Shown one piece after another: positions 1 through 10,396 of a DNA stretch of 64,000 nt. Numbering within the stretch: position 1 is the stretch's first letter; every line of letters starts with the position of its first letter. The stretch lies in the NCBI RefSeq assembly GCF_014645615.1, contig NZ_BMMB01000004.1, positions 496,001-560,000 of the forward strand. Reading direction: 5' to 3'. The DNA is from Paenibacillus hunanensis (GTDB taxonomy: Bacteria > Bacillota > Bacilli > Paenibacillales > Paenibacillaceae). Position numbers and translations under genes: made by a program. The notes below the pieces were generated by a model that was given only the letters and a program-made list of their open reading frames with translations, had not been told where the DNA came from and did not search any database.

Positions 1-3000
1 TCGGTGTTAACATTATTCCGACCAATCTGATGGAGCTCGGTACACGCTACGGATACAACGATGCGTACTGGGCGATGGATGCGAACCGAATTGAGAAAAT
101 TCAACCGAAGGTTGCTCGTGTCTGGTTCCAGATTGACTGGATGGAGCCACAGAAAGGCACCTATACATTCAATAGCGACAAGATGAAAGCATTTTATAAA
201 TACATGGATGCTCTGAAAACAGCAGGCACCGAGGTGGAGCTGAATTTTGGCTGGAAGGTAGGCAGCACGGTACAGAGCTGGTTTAACATTCCTGGCTTGA
301 AAGATCCCTATGTGAGCGCCCCGGCTGATCTGGATGCATATGCTGTATCTGCATCGGCTGCACTGAATGAACTACTGAACCAGCGCGGATACAACAATAT
401 CAAATACTTAACGTTCTACAACGAGCCGAACGGAAGCTGGGATTTTGAAGGCCCTGCTGACCAGAAGGCTTACTATGCGCAGATGGTACAGAAAGTGCAT
501 AACCGTCTCACAGCAGATGGGTTACGCGATCGCATTGAAATCTGGGGCCCTGAGGAAACAGGTGCACTGGACTGGATGCAATATATGAAAAACAATGCCG
601 ACAGTGCATTTGATGCCTATACCTTCCACGTATATGGCACCAGCTACGATGGTCTGGGCAATGTGATCTCTGATCGTCATGCCGCAGCAGGCTCCAAGCC
701 TGTCGTCATGACAGAATTTGGCTGGGCAGATGATGATGCCAGCAGCTGGAATGCTGGCTTCGCCAACTCGGTCATTCGTGCCGCGAATGATGGCTTGCGC
801 GGTGCGCTCATGTGGCAGATGAATGGCGCATGGTCAAGTGATCCAGATGGAGATACGAATGGTACGTATACGATGTGGCATTCCTTGCCGCTGGATCGTG
901 ATCCACGTAAAACGTATTATTCCGCTGGCTTCCTGAATCGCTACATTCCGGAGCACAGTCAGGTGCTGAAAGTGAACACAGGTGGGGCAAGCGATGTGCG
1001 TGCTTCCGCGTTCCGTGGAGCGGACGGCAACTACACCGTACTGGTGGAGTCGAAGGGCGATAGCGCGCAGCAGCTCACGATTGACTTCGGTAACACCAGT
1101 GTCAACAAAACCTTTTACAAAATGACGTATCGGGATAGCGTACAGCCGAATGCACAGGCAACCTTGCCGGTCGTAGAAAACACATTCGCTGCACAAAAAT
1201 CATTTATCGACAATAGTACGGATACAGGCTACCACTTCTCCATTTATACAACCGCTAAGCCACAAACACAGGTTGAAGTGACACCAATCGAAAAAACTGT
1301 AACAGGGGGTCAAACGTTGCAGCTACAAGCGAATACGATTGACGCCACCTATGGAAACACAAGCGTAGCTGCGGTAACAGAGGATACGTATGGTACAGAG
1401 ACCGATTCGGATTCCGCAGCGAGCGAAACGATGAAATCATCGACAACTGAAGGCACTAGAAGCAATGCAGATGAGCAGGCGGTGACCGCTTCATCGGCAA
1501 GCGAACAGGCGACAAGCAGTGTCACAGCATCATCAGTCAGCAAGTCGGATGATTCCAATGCGAACGTAGTCGCTGCTTCAAGTGAGGTAACAGCTACAGA
1601 GCAGACAACGAGCGATCAAGCGACAGCGAACACGCAAGCAACGGAAGAATCGACTACTTTGCCTGATGCTAAAGTGGATACTGAGAAGGACAAAGGCAAC
1701 GAGGTTGCAGATCAAACATCGGCTACAGAGCAATCTGCTCCAAGCGGCGAGGAAGCCTCTGCGACCGAAGCAGAAAGCGTCACCGACTCCACGTACACAC
1801 TTACTGCAACGAATGTGACATGGACGGTGCTGGGCAGCAATAACGGCACGATCACAAGCAATGGCCTGTATACTGCACCGGATGTATCGACAGAGCGCAT
1901 GGTCGCGATTCGTGCGACAAGCAGCACGGCTCCGGGTGCGTATGGAATTGCGTTAATCAAGGTCATTCCGCGTCATGTAGACACTCGCGTGGATGCACCA
2001 ACGTTTAGCCTGACACCAGGCATTTATAATTCCGCAGAAGCGGTATTTATCGAGAGTGCAACTGCGGGTGCGCAGATTCACTACACACTGGATGGTACAA
2101 CACCAACGGCGTCGTCGACCCTGTACAGCAATTCGGTCATTTTACCTAATGGCGGTACACGGATGCTCAAAGCGATTGCCATCAAATCAGGACTAGATAA
2201 TTCCGGTGTAACCTCCGGCTTGTACAAAACGCTGGATCAATCGATTGGACCGGATGGCTACCAGTTCTGTGCGTATGAGAGCAAGACCTGCTCCTTTAAC
2301 GGACAGGCGATGGTTGCATATGGTGCAGATGGCATTTTCAAATACAAAAAGCTGACTGACGGCACACTCTGTACGAATGAGGTATTCGGCGGCGATCCAG
2401 CGCCAAATGCAGCGAAGCGCTGCTTCTATACAACGACGATTCCGAATGAAGTACCAGTAGTGACGATCTTTAACACCGATTTTGAAAAGCCAGAAACGAG
2501 CTCAATTAAGCCAGGACCATTCACAAATGGCTGGGTGTTTGACTCTCGTTCCGGTGTGCAGCGCAATGGTAGTGCGTTTGGGGCGGCCACGGCTCCTTCT
2601 GGACAGCAGACCGCCTATCTGAAAACAGACGGTGGTATTAATGGCACCATGTCTCAGCAGCTGAACTTCCCAGCAGGCTCGTATAAGCTAAGCTTCCAGG
2701 GAGCTACACGTAGCGGTTATGGTATCCAAACCTTTGACGTGTACGTGGATAGCCAGAAGGTAGGCAGCTTTGCTCCACAGTCCAGCTCGTATACAACGCT
2801 GACGACCAATGCCTTTACGGTTACTGCGGGCAAGCATACAGTCAAATTCGTAGCGACCTCGAATACAGGCGATCATACTGCATTTTTGGATAGCATGATC
2901 ATTCGCGAGGCCTCCAGCACGCCTGATCCAGAGCCTCCAGTGACAGGCGAACTGAAAAACGGTGGCTTTGAAACACCAGCGATCGCCTCCAGCAGCTCAA

Positions 3001-3422
3001 CGAAAACAAGAGTTGGCCCATTCACAAGCGACTGGGTATTTGACAGCCGTGCCGGTATTCAGGGCAATGGTAGCGTATTTGCTCCAGCAGCCAATGCACC
3101 GGAAGGCACACAGACCGCTTATTTGAAAACAGACAATGGCGTTAACGGCTCGATTCAACAGCAGCTCACGATGGCAGCAGGCACGTATAAGCTGAGCTTT
3201 AAGGGTGCGAAACGTACCAATCTAGGCGGTACGCAAACCTTTGATGTGTATGTGGATAGTAATAAGGTCGGTACGTTTGCACCTAACTCCGGCACCTATA
3301 CCAGCTATACAACGAGTGCGTTTACCGTAACCGCTGGTCAGCATACGATCCGCTTTGCAGCGACATCAACGACAGGTGATAATACTGCCTTTATCGATGA
3401 TGTGAAGCTGACGGCTCAATAA
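1..3422 (+). CDS. Modular secreted clan GH-A glycoside hydrolase, 5'-truncated
   Basis: The reading frame is open from base 3, so the gene starts before the window; numbering here uses the first in-frame Met at base 30. Residues 1-300 look like a (beta/alpha)8 clan GH-A catalytic domain: the acid/base Glu is in YNEPNG (E132) and the nucleophile Glu in MTEFGW (E229). A beta-sandwich follows, then an Ig-like (Big) domain interrupted by a Ser/Thr/Ala/Glu-rich stretch (about 447-590). Next come a chitobiase/hexosaminidase C-terminal-like domain (about 655-735) and two tandem homologous carbohydrate-binding-like modules (about 820-970 and 985-1130; both contain GPFT..WVFDSR and QTAYLKTD). The signal peptide is outside the window, so secretion is inferred from the binding modules. 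The exact GH family (GH5/GH39-like) and substrate cannot be decided. It heads the polysaccharide locus. Confidence 0.85.
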   Translation, partial: GVNIIPTNLMELGTRYGYNDAYWAMDANRIEKIQPKVARVWFQIDWMEPQKGTYTFNSDKMKAFYKYMDALKTAGTEVELNFGWKVGSTVQSWFNIPGLKDPYVSAPADLDAYAVSASAALNELLNQRGYNNIKYLTFYNEPNGSWDFEGPADQKAYYAQMVQKVHNRLTADGLRDRIEIWGPEETGALDWMQYMKNNADSAFDAYTFHVYGTSYDGLGNVISDRHAAAGSKPVVMTEFGWADDDASSWNAGFANSVIRAANDGLRGALMWQMNGAWSSDPDGDTNGTYTMWHSLPLDRDPRKTYYSAGFLNRYIPEHSQVLKVNTGGASDVRASAFRGADGNYTVLVESKGDSAQQLTIDFGNTSVNKTFYKMTYRDSVQPNAQATLPVVENTFAAQKSFIDNSTDTGYHFSIYTTAKPQTQVEVTPIEKTVTGGQTLQLQANTIDATYGNTSVAAVTEDTYGTETDSDSAASETMKSSTTEGTRSNADEQAVTASSASEQATSSVTASSVSKSDDSNANVVAASSEVTATEQTTSDQATANTQATEESTTLPDAKVDTEKDKGNEVADQTSATEQSAPSGEEASATEAESVTDSTYTLTATNVTWTVLGSNNGTITSNGLYTAPDVSTERMVAIRATSSTAPGAYGIALIKVIPRHVDTRVDAPTFSLTPGIYNSAEAVFIESATAGAQIHYTLDGTTPTASSTLYSNSVILPNGGTRMLKAIAIKSGLDNSGVTSGLYKTLDQSIGPDGYQFCAYESKTCSFNGQAMVAYGADGIFKYKKLTDGTLCTNEVFGGDPAPNAAKRCFYTTTIPNEVPVVTIFNTDFEKPETSSIKPGPFTNGWVFDSRSGVQRNGSAFGAATAPSGQQTAYLKTDGGINGTMSQQLNFPAGSYKLSFQGATRSGYGIQTFDVYVDSQKVGSFAPQSSSYTTLTTNAFTVTAGKHTVKFVATSNTGDHTAFLDSMIIREASSTPDPEPPVTGELKNGGFETPAIASSSSTKTRVGPFTSDWVFDSRAGIQGNGSVFAPAANAPEGTQTAYLKTDNGVNGSIQQQLTMAAGTYKLSFKGAKRTNLGGTQTFDVYVDSNKVGTFAPNSGTYTSYTTSAFTVTAGQHTIRFAATSTTGDNTAFIDDVKLTAQ

Positions 3423-3587
3423 GATCGTCTTATTCTAGCCTGAACGATAGGGACACGTACAAATGATGCGTACATGAATGATGACATGTATAGCATCAAC
3501 AGGGATGGGCCAGGAGCAGACCAATACGGCGATTGTCGTGTAAGGTCATTCTGCTTCTGGCCTTCACCCATGAGAGAGGGGAACGAG

Positions 3588-6461
3588 ATGAAACCATATA
3601 CAGCGAATCATATATTCAGCAAGGATGATCAGGATCGTCAAGATTTTGCGCCACAGTGTACACCATGGGAGCTTCCTATCACGTCGGTGTCAACAACGAT
3701 TATAGGCGGCGATGAAGTAAAACGGCATCAAGCAACACAGCTTGGCGAACAGGATTCAGTATTACGAATGAACCTGGATGGTACATGGCAGCTTGCCGAG
3801 GAGGGAACCGATGCAGATCGTCTGTATGGTGAATGGCATGATGCGATAGCTGTACAGGTGCCAGGCAGCATTCATCAGGCGCTGGTCGCTGCTGGACAAT
3901 TGGCAGATCCGTCCTTTGGTACCCATGCTGCATTAGCTAAGGAATATAGTCACCGTACGTGGTGGCATAAATATACATTTACTCTGGATGACCCGGAGGC
4001 ATGGAAACGCGGTCGACTTATTTTTGACGGTGTGTCTCCAAGCTGTGAGGTATGGCTGAACGGGCATAAGCTGGGAACCCATGAGGGCTCATTTGGCGGT
4101 CCTGAATATGAGGTGGCAGCACAATTACAGCAGCAGAATACGATAATCGTGAAGGTTCATCCTGCGCCACTCGGTAATGAGTGGAATGTATGGCATTCAG
4201 CGATTGTATTCAACTGCAACTATGGCTGGCATTATGTGAATCTGCCGGCGGTCGGCATCTGGCAAAGTGTGCGATTGGAAGCTTTACCTCAGCAGCATGT
4301 ACTTCATCCATTTATCGCTGTGCATAGCGTCGAAGATGCTCATGCAGGACGAGTGGAGCTGACCTTTGAATTAGCTGAAATGCCGCTAGCTGGCGATCGT
4401 GTGTATGGCTGGATTGAGCTGGAGCAGGGCAAGGGGCAGATCGCACAAGCTCCAAGCCAACATTCCAACGCATCCAGGGCGCTTTTTTTCGAATGGCAAT
4501 CATCTGATGCTAATTCCCTCACCTCCACGGATAGCGGAAAATATACGGTACGACTGGAGCTGACTATCCCTGAGCCTCAGCTGTGGTGGCCGCTGGATAT
4601 GGGGGAGCAGGCGCTCTATCGTCTAACGCTTGCATGTGTGCGAGCTGAACAAGCTACATCCTCCGTCGCCATGCAACAGACAACCTCTACGCTCAGTCGC
4701 ATCGAAACGACATTTGGCATTCGACATATCGAGATGCAGCCTTTTTCCGAAGGGGTGAAGTCGGATGAGTATAAATGGACGTTTGCGGTCAACGGCGTGC
4801 CTGTATTTGCGAAAGGAACAGGCTGGTGCACACTGGACGCATTAATGGATTTTCGGCGTGAGCGGTATGCCCATTTTCTCGGACTGGCTGCTGAGCAGCA
4901 TGTGAATTTTATGCGTGCATGGGGTGGCGGTATTCCTGAAACCGATGATTTCTATGATTGGTGTGATCGACTGGGCATTATGATTATGCAGGAATGGCCG
5001 ACCTGCTGGGGCAGTCATGCGAATCAGCCACGTACAGCGCTGGAGGAAACGGTGCGGCGTAATACACTTCGTTTGCGTAACCGTCCCTCACTTGTGATGT
5101 GGTGTGGCGGTAACGAGACGAGCAGTGAGCTGGATCATGAAGCCATGCGAATGATGGGTAGACTGGCGATTGAGCTGGATGACACACGTCCATTTCACCG
5201 TACCGATCCGCTCGGTGGTAGCACGCATGATCACATCGTATGGAATGGATGGACACCTGCGTATAGCTTTGACTATTATGCAGGGCTAGAGGATCGACTA
5301 CTAAGTGAATTTGGTCTCGCATCTGCGCCAACGATGGAATCGATGCAGCGATATATGCCGATTGAGGAGCAGCAGATATGGCCACCACCTGTAGGTGAAA
5401 GCTTTTATGCGCATTTACCTGCGTTTGATACACGGGATGAGATGCGTATTCTGTCGGAGTTCGCAGGTTCATTTATACCGTGTGATTCGTTAGACAGCTT
5501 TGCGATTGGCACACAGCTGGCGCAGATTGTATCGCTACGCCATAAGATGGAAAGCGCTCGTTGTCACTGGCCGCAGCAGACGGGGGTCGTAACCTATAAG
5601 CTAAATGATGTGTATCCCGGTGTCTCATGGTCAACAATTGATTGGTATGGCGTACCTAAGCCATCGCATTATTTTACAGCAGACGCTTATGCTCCACTGG
5701 CAGTATATGTATTGTTCAAGCAGCTGAATAGCCCTGAGCAGGCGCAGCAACTGCCTGTATATCTGGTCGATGAGCAAGGTGTATGCAATGGACAAGCATG
5801 GAAGGCAAATGTACGTGTATACGATGCCAGTCTACAGGAGATACTGCATCACACCTGGGAAGGAGCGTCTGACAGAACTACGGATGATAATGAAGCACCG
5901 CCAACAGCCTCGCAATCGCGTAAGCTGGGTGAGCTGGAGCTACAAGGCTATGCGCTGGAAGATTCACCTGTATTGATCGTATCGGAGCTGTATAGAGGAG
6001 AGGACCTAGCTTATCGCACCTTTTACTGGCTAAACTTTGACGCTCGTCCAGGGGTATTGTTCGATTTGCCACGTACAGAGCTAGAATGGACACCGCTGAT
6101 GGATACTCATTCGTGCGCTAATGAGCAGGAGTATCCAGATCCAGTATCCGAAGCTGAGAGTGAGCGTTATCCATACGTTGTCCGTGTAGCTAATCGTGGC
6201 GATCAGCCTGCTGTAGCTGTTGAGCTATACTGTACTGGTAGTACACCACAGAACTACGCACTGGCTAAAAAGCAATTTTACTGGCTCGATGCAGGCGAAG
6301 AGCGAATCGTCCCGGTGCGTTCGCTTGATGATCTGCAAGTACGGGCATGGAATGCAGGAGCATCGATAGGCAATCATACCAACAATCCGGTTACTGCTCA
6401 CGAGCCTGTTATAGCCTCAAAGGTTAATGCACATCCGCTTCATCACCAGAAGGAGGAATAA
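3588..6461 (+). CDS. GH2 beta-mannosidase-like glycoside hydrolase
   Basis: The frame opens at 3474, but the ATG at 3588 is preferred because a GAGAGGGG ribosome site lies just upstream; this gives 957 residues, usual for beta-mannosidases. After a poorly conserved N-terminal 60 residues, the GH2 sugar-binding sandwich begins (LDGTWQL), then an Ig-like domain and the TIM barrel. The predicted acid/base is E510 in WCGGNETS and the nucleophile E574 in LLSEFG. No signal peptide is visible, so it probably trims imported mannosides from the non-reducing end in the cytoplasm. Polar low-complexity stretches sit in loops (near residues 300, 360 and 770). The gene stops two bases before the next start, indicating co-transcription. 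Another exo-acting GH2 specificity is possible. Confidence 0.88.
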   Translation: MKPYTANHIFSKDDQDRQDFAPQCTPWELPITSVSTTIIGGDEVKRHQATQLGEQDSVLRMNLDGTWQLAEEGTDADRLYGEWHDAIAVQVPGSIHQALVAAGQLADPSFGTHAALAKEYSHRTWWHKYTFTLDDPEAWKRGRLIFDGVSPSCEVWLNGHKLGTHEGSFGGPEYEVAAQLQQQNTIIVKVHPAPLGNEWNVWHSAIVFNCNYGWHYVNLPAVGIWQSVRLEALPQQHVLHPFIAVHSVEDAHAGRVELTFELAEMPLAGDRVYGWIELEQGKGQIAQAPSQHSNASRALFFEWQSSDANSLTSTDSGKYTVRLELTIPEPQLWWPLDMGEQALYRLTLACVRAEQATSSVAMQQTTSTLSRIETTFGIRHIEMQPFSEGVKSDEYKWTFAVNGVPVFAKGTGWCTLDALMDFRRERYAHFLGLAAEQHVNFMRAWGGGIPETDDFYDWCDRLGIMIMQEWPTCWGSHANQPRTALEETVRRNTLRLRNRPSLVMWCGGNETSSELDHEAMRMMGRLAIELDDTRPFHRTDPLGGSTHDHIVWNGWTPAYSFDYYAGLEDRLLSEFGLASAPTMESMQRYMPIEEQQIWPPPVGESFYAHLPAFDTRDEMRILSEFAGSFIPCDSLDSFAIGTQLAQIVSLRHKMESARCHWPQQTGVVTYKLNDVYPGVSWSTIDWYGVPKPSHYFTADAYAPLAVYVLFKQLNSPEQAQQLPVYLVDEQGVCNGQAWKANVRVYDASLQEILHHTWEGASDRTTDDNEAPPTASQSRKLGELELQGYALEDSPVLIVSELYRGEDLAYRTFYWLNFDARPGVLFDLPRTELEWTPLMDTHSCANEQEYPDPVSEAESERYPYVVRVANRGDQPAVAVELYCTGSTPQNYALAKKQFYWLDAGEERIVPVRSLDDLQVRAWNAGASIGNHTNNPVTAHEPVIASKVNAHPLHHQKEE

Positions 6462-6463
6462 GT

Positions 6464-9400
6464 ATGGAACACCGAACGACAACAGGTCATGCTCATACAG
6501 AGCCATTACAGGAGCAGACACGTAGCCAAGATCGCCCTGTATTCCAAATTCATTCATCGGTTTCCTCTGCTCATGCCGAGCAGCGAGATCGTAATCCACG
6601 TGGAATGGATACAGATCGCTTATATGCGGCAGAGCTGTATGATCGCTTACTTGATCCGCCAGCGGAATATCGCGCCATTCCATTCTGGTCGTGGAATGAT
6701 CGGATGGAGCCGGAGGAGATTCGGCGACAGGTACGAGAGATGAAGCAAGCAGGTCTTGGCGGCTACATTATGCACGCTCGCGCTGGTCTGGAAACGCCGT
6801 ACATGGGCGATGAATGGATGGACTGCATCGCTGCGGGTATTGATGAGGGTCATAAGCTGGGTATGCGAGTATGGTGCTATGACGAAAATGGCTGGCCGAG
6901 CGGCTTCGCAGATGGCGTGGTGCCTGCACTTGGATTGGATCATCAGCAAAAATGGCTCAAGCTGGAGCGGCTGCAAATGAACGAAAATGATTCTGAAGCA
7001 AGTCTCAGCGCTGACGAGGATTCACATACGATCGCATGGTATCGCTGCAAGGACGGACATTATGTTCAGCTCTCTTCCGAGCAGCGACATGTAGCGGAGC
7101 TGCGTCTCTACTATGATATTAATCCATATTATATCGATACACTGGATGCGAACGTGGTGCGCGCTTTTATCGAATCGACGTATGAGCGTTATGCGGATCG
7201 GTTTGCCGAGCATTTTGGACAGGCGGTTGCAGGCATTTTCACAGATGAGCCGCAATATGGACGTAATCAGGTGCCGTGGTCATTTACCTTACAGCAGCGT
7301 TACCAGGAAGCATATGGTATGGATCTGTTGCAGGATTTGCCGCTATTATTTTTGGAAGGAACGGGACATGAGGAGATTCGCTATCGGTTCTGGCAGCTGG
7401 CGACGCAGCTATTTTCACAATCATTTATGCAGCAGATCGGGGACTGGTGTCAGGAGAAGAATATTCGTCTGACCGGGCATGTCGTATGTGAGGATCATCT
7501 GACTGCACAGACGGGTGCAGTTGGGGATGCGATGGCTTCATATGAGTATATGCAGGTGCCAGGTATCGATTGGCTGGGACGATTTATCGATAATCCGATC
7601 ACACCGAAGCAGGTAAGCTCGGTCGCACATCAGCTGGGACAGAAGTTTGTATTATCCGAAACCTTCGGCTGTAGCGGCTGGAATGTATCGTTTGCCGATC
7701 TGAAATGGATTGCCGAATGGCAATATGTGCATGGGATTAATCTCATGTGTCAGCATCTACAAGGGTATAGCCTGCGTGGGATTCGTAAGCGGGATTACCC
7801 ACCTTCACTGTATTATCAGCAGCCGTGGTGGAGTCAGTATCATCAGTTTAATGATTATTTTGGACGGTTATCGATGCTGATGGCGGAGAGTACGGTCGAA
7901 GCGGATATTTTACTGCTGCATCCGATTCGTTCATCCTGGCTGGTGTATACGCATCCTGTAGAAGGGGCAGATGAAGCGATCGCAAGGGGAACGCAGCTTG
8001 GTGTAGAGCGTGGTGAGCGGATTAATCAGGATTTTGTACAGATTAGCGAATGGCTGGGCGCTCTGCATTATGGACATGATTATGGCTCAGAAAGTATTAT
8101 CGAGCATCATGGACGTATCGAAGGTAAGCAGCTTGTAATCGGACAGGCAGCCTATGGAACAGTCATTTTGCCGCCAATGCTCACGATCGGCTCGACTACA
8201 CTAGAATTACTCCTGCGTTTTAGCGAGCAAGGAGGGCGGATTCTTGCGCTGGGCGCCTTACCAGAAATGGTAGATGGCAAACCGGATGAGCGACTGAGCG
8301 AGCTAGAGCTGCGCACGCCATGTCTGCCTTTGGAGCTATCTGCGGTACAGCAATATGTGCGGGAGCATGTGCCCGCCTATATTGTACTGCATCAGATCGA
8401 ATACAGTTCGGAACGTTCAACAGCAATAGCGAATTCGACAGAGCTACTGGAGCTTAATCCTATCACGCAATCTCCGTTACTCAGCCGTATTCATACGGTT
8501 CAAGTCGCTTCCGCTGAGCAAGCCGATCAGCGTCATCCTGCTTCATTGGAAAATGAAAATATAGTAGCAGAAACAGAAGCAAGCTCAGACACACTAAGCA
8601 TGCAGCCTGATCGACTGGTCTATATTGTGAATACAGACCGAGAGCAGGGGTATCATGCAATATTCGAGCTTAGCTCGTTCGGAGATGGCAATCAAGCTCA
8701 AGTCGATTATATTAATCTGGAAAATGGAACGATCCAGCCGCTCAATATTCTTTTGAATGCGCAAGAACAGCTACACATCGAGCTGGACTTTGCACCTGCG
8801 CAATCGTACATGCTACGTATTAGTGAAGCGACTTCTCCAGCAGAACATAGATCCATCGATTCAACAGAAGTACGTGAGATTCAACATGAATCGCAATCGA
8901 CTTCCTGGGTTGAAAATAAAGCTAATTCGCCAATTCAGCAGGATGTACAAGCGAATCGTTCCACAGACGACCAAGCAACCGGTCTTGTGAGCGGCTTACA
9001 TCGTTCCACTACTTCTGCCGCACCGTCATCAGCGGTGATGATGCCTGCACAGGATTGGATGGTTCAACTCAGTGATCCGAACAGTATTACACTGGATCGC
9101 TGTCGCTGGCGAATTGCAGGTGGCGAGTGGTCTGCACCGGAGCCGATTATTTTCGTACAGCAGCATCTAATCAAGCTGGGACATGCGGTAGATGTGGAGC
9201 TTGAGTTTACGGTAGAGGCAGCTAGTGGTGATTATTTGCAGGGAGAGATGTTTCTAGCTCTGGAGGAACCGGAGCGCTATCAGATATCGATCAATGATCA
9301 GCCGCTGAAGCAGCAGGAGCTAGGCTGGTGGCGCGATATCGCCTTCCGCAAGCTGGATATTCGTAGTTTATTGCATGAAGGGCAGAATCGAATCGTGCTG

Positions 9401-10063
9401 GCAGGGCATTTTGCCAATTCGGAAGCGACGTATGAGGCGGCAGCAAGAGCGGCGGCATTCGAGTCCGAAGGAAACAAGCTATTTTACGATACCGAGCTGG
9501 AAAGCATCTATATTCTGGGTCATTTCGCTGTTCAAAGTATGACGGAATATACGTACGAAGGGGTGGATGAAATCTATACAGAGGGGCCTTTCCAATTGTT
9601 AGAGCCTCAGCACACCGCGCGCACGGGTGATTTGACTACAGAGGGATTGCTATTTTATGCAGGCAATGTACAGTTAACACGCTCCTTGCTCGTTACGGAG
9701 CTACAGCCGCATGAGCGTGTATGGCTAGTATGCGAGCGTCCGCATGCGGTACTATCGCGTGTATTCATGAATGGTCAGGAGTGCTCAACCTGGATGTGGG
9801 CGCCTTATGAAGCGGATATTACCGATTGGCTCCAACAAGGCGAAAATGAGCTTACGATCGAGCTATTATCCAGCTGCCGTAATCTGCTCGGGCCGCATCA
9901 TCATGTGCGTGGAGAGCTGACGATGGTGGGCCCGGATAGCTTCACCGACCAGCCGAGCTGGACAGATGGTAACTTTGATGGTGATTCGATCTATGTGGAT
10001 CGATATTGCATGGTACGATTCGGTCTGGCAAGCGAGCCGCAGCTTGTTATTCGCTCAACTTAA
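6464..10063 (+). CDS. Very large GH106-like glycoside hydrolase (alpha-L-rhamnosidase superfamily)
   Basis: The protein has 1199 residues and starts at an ATG eleven bases after an AGGAGG motif that lies inside the end of the previous gene. After about 60 variable residues the catalytic part opens with PFWSWNDRMEPEEIRRQ and a GGYIMHAR stretch, typical of the N-terminal barrel of GH106-like enzymes; acidic motifs include FTDEPQYG (about 258) and SETFGCSGW (about 398). The C-terminus contains jelly-roll sugar-binding segments (about 940-1020 and 1070-1165, with VFMNGQ and ADITDW). Polar linkers around residues 640-720 and 785-865 separate the modules. There is no signal peptide, so a cytoplasmic role on imported oligosaccharides is likely. 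Rhamnosidase activity is a family inference, not proven. Confidence 0.75.
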   Translation: MEHRTTTGHAHTEPLQEQTRSQDRPVFQIHSSVSSAHAEQRDRNPRGMDTDRLYAAELYDRLLDPPAEYRAIPFWSWNDRMEPEEIRRQVREMKQAGLGGYIMHARAGLETPYMGDEWMDCIAAGIDEGHKLGMRVWCYDENGWPSGFADGVVPALGLDHQQKWLKLERLQMNENDSEASLSADEDSHTIAWYRCKDGHYVQLSSEQRHVAELRLYYDINPYYIDTLDANVVRAFIESTYERYADRFAEHFGQAVAGIFTDEPQYGRNQVPWSFTLQQRYQEAYGMDLLQDLPLLFLEGTGHEEIRYRFWQLATQLFSQSFMQQIGDWCQEKNIRLTGHVVCEDHLTAQTGAVGDAMASYEYMQVPGIDWLGRFIDNPITPKQVSSVAHQLGQKFVLSETFGCSGWNVSFADLKWIAEWQYVHGINLMCQHLQGYSLRGIRKRDYPPSLYYQQPWWSQYHQFNDYFGRLSMLMAESTVEADILLLHPIRSSWLVYTHPVEGADEAIARGTQLGVERGERINQDFVQISEWLGALHYGHDYGSESIIEHHGRIEGKQLVIGQAAYGTVILPPMLTIGSTTLELLLRFSEQGGRILALGALPEMVDGKPDERLSELELRTPCLPLELSAVQQYVREHVPAYIVLHQIEYSSERSTAIANSTELLELNPITQSPLLSRIHTVQVASAEQADQRHPASLENENIVAETEASSDTLSMQPDRLVYIVNTDREQGYHAIFELSSFGDGNQAQVDYINLENGTIQPLNILLNAQEQLHIELDFAPAQSYMLRISEATSPAEHRSIDSTEVREIQHESQSTSWVENKANSPIQQDVQANRSTDDQATGLVSGLHRSTTSAAPSSAVMMPAQDWMVQLSDPNSITLDRCRWRIAGGEWSAPEPIIFVQQHLIKLGHAVDVELEFTVEAASGDYLQGEMFLALEEPERYQISINDQPLKQQELGWWRDIAFRKLDIRSLLHEGQNRIVLAGHFANSEATYEAAARAAAFESEGNKLFYDTELESIYILGHFAVQSMTEYTYEGVDEIYTEGPFQLLEPQHTARTGDLTTEGLLFYAGNVQLTRSLLVTELQPHERVWLVCERPHAVLSRVFMNGQECSTWMWAPYEADITDWLQQGENELTIELLSSCRNLLGPHHHVRGELTMVGPDSFTDQPSWTDGNFDGDSIYVDRYCMVRFGLASEPQLVIRST

Positions 10064-10144
10064 CCGTTGTAGAGTGAAGTTTAGCATCATGGAGATGTGG
10101 AAGATCATTAGTATATAAGAGTGTAAAAGTGTAAGAATGCAAGA

Positions 10145-10188
10145 ACACCAGGCAACAAAACACCAGACACCAGAACACCAAAACACCA
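10145..10188. repeat. Five direct ACACCA hexamers
   Basis: ACACCA begins at 10145, 10160, 10167, 10175 and 10183, mostly spaced 7-8 bases apart in A/C-rich sequence. It may be simple low-complexity sequence or a cluster of binding sites; the upstream GH106-like gene ends 80 bases before it. Confidence 0.6.
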
Positions 10189-10338
10189 AAATGTAGCAGC
10201 TCAGAAGCGGAAGATTCGAGGGTATTTAATAAATAAAACAATCAGAGGATAAAACGGTCAAACCGTATATCAATGACTACTTTTATACAGCATGAACGTT
10301 AAACGTTGACGCCAATTTGATATCGATCTAGCTTACAT

Positions 10339-10365
10339 GCCGAACACCGAACACTGGTGTTCGGC
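10339..10365 (+). promoter_or_regulatory. Perfect 10-bp inverted repeat in the leader of the GH140-like gene
   Basis: Arms GCCGAACACC and GGTGTTCGGC flank a 7-base spacer; an overlapping alternative pairing CGAACAC/GTGTTCG exists. No T run follows, so it is more likely an operator or mRNA structure than an intrinsic terminator. It ends about 15 bases before the ribosome site AAAGGA. Confidence 0.55.
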
Positions 10366-10396
10366 TAATATTCAATATGGAAAGGAATGATCGCTT

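Larger units (their letters stand above)
10064..10396 (+). other. Intergenic region with ACACCA repeats and a hairpin before the GH140-like gene
   Basis: This 333-bp gap has no credible gene. It holds five ACACCA hexamers (10145-10188), two adjacent AACGTT palindromes near 10290, and a perfect hairpin at 10339-10365 that ends 31 bases before the next start. No terminator with a T run follows the large hydrolase gene, so read-through with a regulated internal start is possible. Confidence 0.6.

Noticed and set aside
4984..5472. 162-codon antisense open frame within the GH2 gene
   Set aside because: Lies opposite the GH2 catalytic domain and has no protein-like character or ribosome site.
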